The translations under genes and the position numbers were made by a program. Shown here piece by piece: positions 60,439 to 64,000 of a DNA stretch of 64,000 nt (its first letter is position 1; each line of letters opens with the position of its first letter). The notes beneath the pieces are model-generated. The model ran no database searches, was not told where the DNA came from, and saw only the letters and a program-made list of their open reading frames with translations. Source of the stretch: Tetrapyrgos nigripes (taxonomy: Eukaryota > Basidiomycota > Agaricomycetes > Agaricales > Campanellaceae); NCBI GenBank assembly GCA_013368315.1, contig JAACJM010000065.1:186001-250000 (forward strand), read 5' to 3'.

Positions 60439-61650
60439 TCAGCACTTGCCACCAGGTAGTAAATTTTGCGTGATAGCTACAGAGAAGTCTGCGAAGTAGA
60501 TGCTTTGATTCTTTGAAGTAGCATAATCGAGGGTGCTTCCTACACACGAAACCGACTGAGATCCGGAATATCTGAGCAAGTATACGAGTCAGCCACTCAC
60601 CACCAAAGAATGTTTGCACCATAATTCCTCGAATCCTGCCCTGGTCACTGTCCACGATCCCCAACCCATTCACGTTGATAACACTCTGCCCTCCCATAAA
60701 TAGCTCCATCTAACCATTCGTCTGTCCCGGATCGTTCAATCTGATCCTTTGGCTAACTGTTGTCCAAGCACCTGCAGTGAACTTGAAAGCGCCTCGACCG
60801 ACAGAGGACCCATATTCAGGATTACATTTCGACAAGGGCGGGACATTACATTGAACTTGATTTGCAGGGACATCGAGGAGGTAGGTGTAGAGCTCCCCGT
60901 CGCCCTCCTGTCGCCACGAGAGACGGGCGGAGAAGCAACTTGCGTCACGACGACCGCCTGAACAAGATGTGGAACCTTCAGGATCGTCGCCGCCATCTAG
61001 TAAGAAATCAATCAAAATCAACGAATGTGAGATCATTCAGCGACGTACAAAGACCTGGCAACTTCCCTGTCTTGACCCAGTCAAAATCATCAGTGAAATA
61101 AACCGAATAACCCAGCGTCGCTTCTTTTGCGGTCGTCAAATCAACGTATGCCGGGCCAGCAGCGTAGAATGATAAACCATCAGGTGGATCTTTGCTTGGG
61201 ATATAAGAGCCATTGGGGAAGAAAGCCCTGGAAGCGCAAGGCAGGTTCAGGTCAAACAATGATCAATATAGTAGAGAATAACCATTTACCCTCATAGTGT
61301 TCTTTCCGTCGAATGTGTGGCAGGTCTTTTCTGTCCTTGCTGACCACCAGAGTCTCGTCGTTGAGTGGAAGTGCGCCGGGACATTTGGATGCGGTGGTCC
61401 AGAATTGTACAGTGCTTATCGGTACAGGGAATAGCATTGGTAAAAGTCCAGCACATGTACATCGACTTGATGAATCCCAATCATCGGAGTATTCTGTCCT
61501 TCTGTGGATGCCGGAGGACGACGACGTACTGAGTGAAACGATCTTGTTCTCACTACTCATGTCTTTGAGCACCATTTGGGCCCCAGCGTGCATGAAGGAA
61601 TCCGCATGGACTACAACGAGAGCACAAGCGAGCAAAAGAAAGGTCCTCAA
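60439..61650 (-). pseudogene. secreted PL14-like polysaccharide lyase, in-frame stop
   Basis: A signal peptide begins at ATG 61650 (MRTFLLLACALVVVHADS). Exon 2 (about 61232-61048) gives AFFPNGSYIPSKDPPDGLSFYAAGP and YSVYFTDDFDWVKTGKLPGL; exon 3 (from about 60997) gives CFSARLSWRQEGDGELYTYL, CNPEYGSSVGRGAFKFTAGAWTTVSQRIRLND and MELFMGGQSVINVNGL..DQGRIRGIMVQTFFGG; exon 4 (to 60439) gives YATSKNQSIYFADFSVAIT. These match the beta-jelly-roll of fungal PL14-type lyases, which cut uronic-acid polysaccharides by beta-elimination. An in-frame TAG at 60708-60710 (QTNG-stop-MELF) lies within the fold. The junction of exons 1 and 2 is also out of phase with the best GT..AG sites (donor 61289, acceptor near 61233), suggesting a one-base lesion. 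Likely inactive unless read through. Confidence 0.75.
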
Positions 61651-61806
61651 GAATATGACTGGAGGAGGATCCTACGTAGAACAGATGGCATGCTACGAGG
61701 AACAGAGGTATATTAGAGGAAAATTATTTGCAATCGGATGAAACACTGTACGGTTACAATTCAAAGCAGAAGTACTATAGCGAAAAATGACTGTCCGATC
61801 GACGCC

Positions 61807-61867
61807 ACGCGTGACGCGTATAAGCGCACACGTGACTATGTTGATTTAATTGCGACGCGTGACGCGT
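61807..61867. promoter_or_regulatory. four ACGCGT (MluI cell-cycle box) motifs
   Basis: ACGCGT occurs at 61807-61812, 61814-61819, 61855-61860 and 61862-61867, as two copies of ACGCGTGACGCGT. A CACGTG lies between the pairs near 61829. The last box ends 21 bases before the ATG at 61889. ACGCGT is the known target of the MBF (Mbp1/Res-type) G1/S regulator in fungi; use here is inferred. Confidence 0.65.
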
Positions 61868-61888
61868 GACATTTTTGTGTTTTCGACC

Positions 61889-64000
61889 ATGACCAAACGC
61901 GCTTCGTCGTCGTCGCCCGTCGGGCCTTCCAAAAGGCACCGTGTTTCGTCTTCATCCTACTCCTACCACTCTTCTATCCTCCCTTCATTTCCTTCTACCC
62001 CATCTGACTCTCCCACCAACCCTTTTGGCCGCATACGCACCCTCTCCCTAACACTCCCACCCAAAACAGGATTCGGGAAGCATCTACCTCTTCGTTTCCA
62101 ATTTCTCGACCCCAACTCTCGCTGGAAGCGCGATAAAGAGGGTATAAACCGTATTGTTCAAGTGCCACTCACTTACAACTTCACCCATCTCAAATACCTC
62201 ATCTATTACTTGTTTGGTGGCCAACATAAACTCGAGGATAAAAGTGACTCTGAGCTGGGTCATTCCTTCCAGGTAGTCAGAGAGGTGGAGATGTTCAACC
62301 CAAAGTATAGGCTTGGGATGGTCAGGAAGTCGCAACCATGGATTCGTTTGTCTAGCGCGAAAGATCCATACCGGTATAAAAAGGAGTGGGATTTCATGTT
62401 GAGGTCTGATGAAGAGAGTGACGAAGAAGAGTCCAACGACGGTCAAGATGACGAGACCGAGGAGCCGGTGCAATGGGAGGCTGAGGAAGATTTCACGCTG
62501 GCGCATATCTGGCAACTGAGTAAACACAAGGTGCCGAACGACAAGCTTGCTATCATCTATGTATGTGCCACCTCACTCTTTTCAATTTAATGTGCTGATT
62601 CTTCGTTCTTTCCAGTACCATACATCTACTCCCGATTCTCCACCAATCCAAGTCCACATTACACTCAACAAAACTGCGGTACCCGCTCGTAAAGGACATA
62701 GCAACGAGCCTCATATATTCAGCGCACGCGGACACGTCTACATATCTCCCCAAGACGACGCAGAAAGAGATCTAGGCGAAGAAGACAATGATCACACAAT
62801 AATTCTTGAGGAAGATCCTACAGTGGATCTTGAGCCCAGTTCCTGGAATGAAGAAGGCTCTTTCCAGGACTATCTCAAAAATGCCGCGGTTCCTCTGCCC
62901 CAGCTACCATTCCCTACGTCTTCGGCTTCGTCATCCCAACTATACTCGCAGATGCAGAGTTCGGATTGGGACCTTGGTTCGCTGTCCACGCCAGGACTGA
63001 CATTGGCGCCATCGTCTTCTCCTGTGAAGGATATGACCGAGACACGAGTACCCTTTCCCTCATCGTCTTCGCCTGCGTGTTCTCCACAACGTGAACGTGG
63101 GTCATCCGCCTCCCGTTCCTCACTGTCTTCGTATCCCAATCCTTATATCCTATCTACACCCCATTTGACACCATCTAAACGATGTGCTCGCTCTCAACCA
63201 AACCCCTACTGCACTCCGTCGAGTTCCAAGCGTACATCCCTTCCTTTCCCCAGTTCTCTCCCAAACTATGATTCGTCCAGCCCGTCGCGCTCGTCCTCTG
63301 TCAGACGGCTAAGCAACCTCAGTGCATTCACTCACTTACCCTTCTCGTCTCCTTCGAACTATTTGAAACAGACACCTCGACCTCCATCGCATTTGAAGAA
63401 GAGGTTGAAGTATATAAGGAAGAAGATAGAGAAGAGCAGGAGGAAGACTGAGAAGGAGAAGGAGAGGGTGGAGATGGAGAAATTGAAAGCAAAGCTCAAG
63501 ACCAAGACGGGCATGAGGAAAGTCATGGAGAAGTCGCAGGAAAGGGACAGAGAATGGGAGGAATGGGCCAGGCACAGTCCGTGCCCGCCGTTGAGAGATG
63601 GAGAAGGGACGGAAGTTGTTGCTCCTGATGCTGAGGTAGTACTGGATTCAGATCCAGAACAGGAAGTGGAACTTGGAGATGTAGACGCAGAGGGAGAAGA
63701 GGTGGATCAGTTGATCAATGAAGGAGAGGGTGAACTTGAAGAAGATAACAGCCTTCACGAGCAGCAACAGCCAGACAGACAGAAAAGGGATCCCTTGAGA
63801 TGGCTTCGTCCAATGGCACCCGGTCATGCTTTACGTGGACTTGGGTTTGGACTTGGACTTGGAAGTCGAGCTGCACCAATGTGGCCAACGAATATGGAGG
63901 TCATCGATGTTGATGCTCTTCCTTCACCGGATGTGGGCGTGGACGCTGATGCAGATGGAGATATGGATGAAAATCCAGATGACGAGGCAGACGAAGAAGA
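61889..64000 (+). CDS. large hypothetical basidiomycete protein, 3' end outside window
   Basis: ATG 61889 (MTKRASSSSPVGPSKRHRV) starts exon 1 (to 62560; 672 nt), joined in phase through GTATGT..TTCCAG to exon 2 from 62616, open to the window edge. The N-terminal part is a globular domain: RIRTLSLTLPPKTGFGKHLPLRFQFLDPNSRWK, RIVQVPLTYNFTHLKYLIYYLFGG, HSFQVVREVEMFNPKYRLGMVR, DPYRYKKEWDFML, an acidic patch, FTLAHIWQL, QVHITLNK. The rest is Ser/Pro-rich and disordered, with a basic coiled-coil-like stretch (LKKRLKYIRKKIEKSRRKTEKEKERVEMEKLKAKLK) and an acidic end (DVDADADGDMDENPDDEADEE). I do not recognise a named family; the N-terminal fold recalls Orf3-like (PF07929) proteins only loosely. With its upstream ACGCGT boxes a cell-cycle-linked nuclear role is conceivable. 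Confidence 0.8.

Overview
This window is nuclear DNA from a filamentous basidiomycete, most likely an agaricomycete (mushroom-forming fungus). The evidence is short introns of about 50-80 nt with GTRNGY donors in nearly every gene, and a typical gene set: Zn(II)2Cys6 regulators, a HET-domain protein, an F-box protein, a MYND-finger protein, an HNH nuclease-like protein, a PL14-like polysaccharide lyase, a 7-TM protein resembling the DUF7702 family, and a large Helitron. Species cannot be assigned from the sequence alone. All families below were recognised by eye; no database search was run.

Layout. 0-1.3 kb: the end of a minus-strand gene with an in-frame stop. 1.3-9.8 kb: a direct segmental duplication carrying a serine-rich HsbA-like wall/secreted protein gene and a convergent 7-TM gene; one 7-TM copy is intact, the other three copies are damaged. 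9.8-20.6 kb: single-copy genes (a hypothetical protein, an old yellow enzyme reductase, a small hypothetical gene, an RNase H1-like pseudogene, an F-box protein, a Pep12-type syntaxin). 20.7-27.4 kb: a tandemly duplicated membrane-protein gene whose 3' halves are built from repeated mini-exon cassettes (515-bp and 144-bp units). 27.5-30.3 kb: an Hrp1-like two-RRM hnRNP. 31-44 kb: a transposon-rich stretch with a truncated old yellow enzyme copy, fragments of a PIF1/Helitron helicase, and a nearly full-length Helitron (Rep/helicase/cysteine-peptidase-like ORFs plus an intron-bearing companion gene). 44-51.4 kb: a MYND protein, an HNH protein and TFIIE-beta. 51.6-57 kb: a tandem pair of Zn(II)2Cys6 genes with complementary lesions. 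57.6-61.7 kb: a stomatin-like pseudogene, a HET protein and a PL14-like lyase. 61.8-64 kb: a basidiomycete hypothetical gene with four ACGCGT boxes in front of it, running off the window.

Genes do not form operons; each has its own exon structure and strand. The housekeeping genes (TFIIE-beta, syntaxin, Hrp1-like, old yellow enzyme, F-box, HNH, one 7-TM copy) splice into uninterrupted frames that I checked arithmetically. Duplicated and accessory genes repeatedly carry single-base frameshifts or in-frame stops. This contrast argues for real gene decay in the accessory parts, although some single-base indels in homopolymers could be assembly errors.
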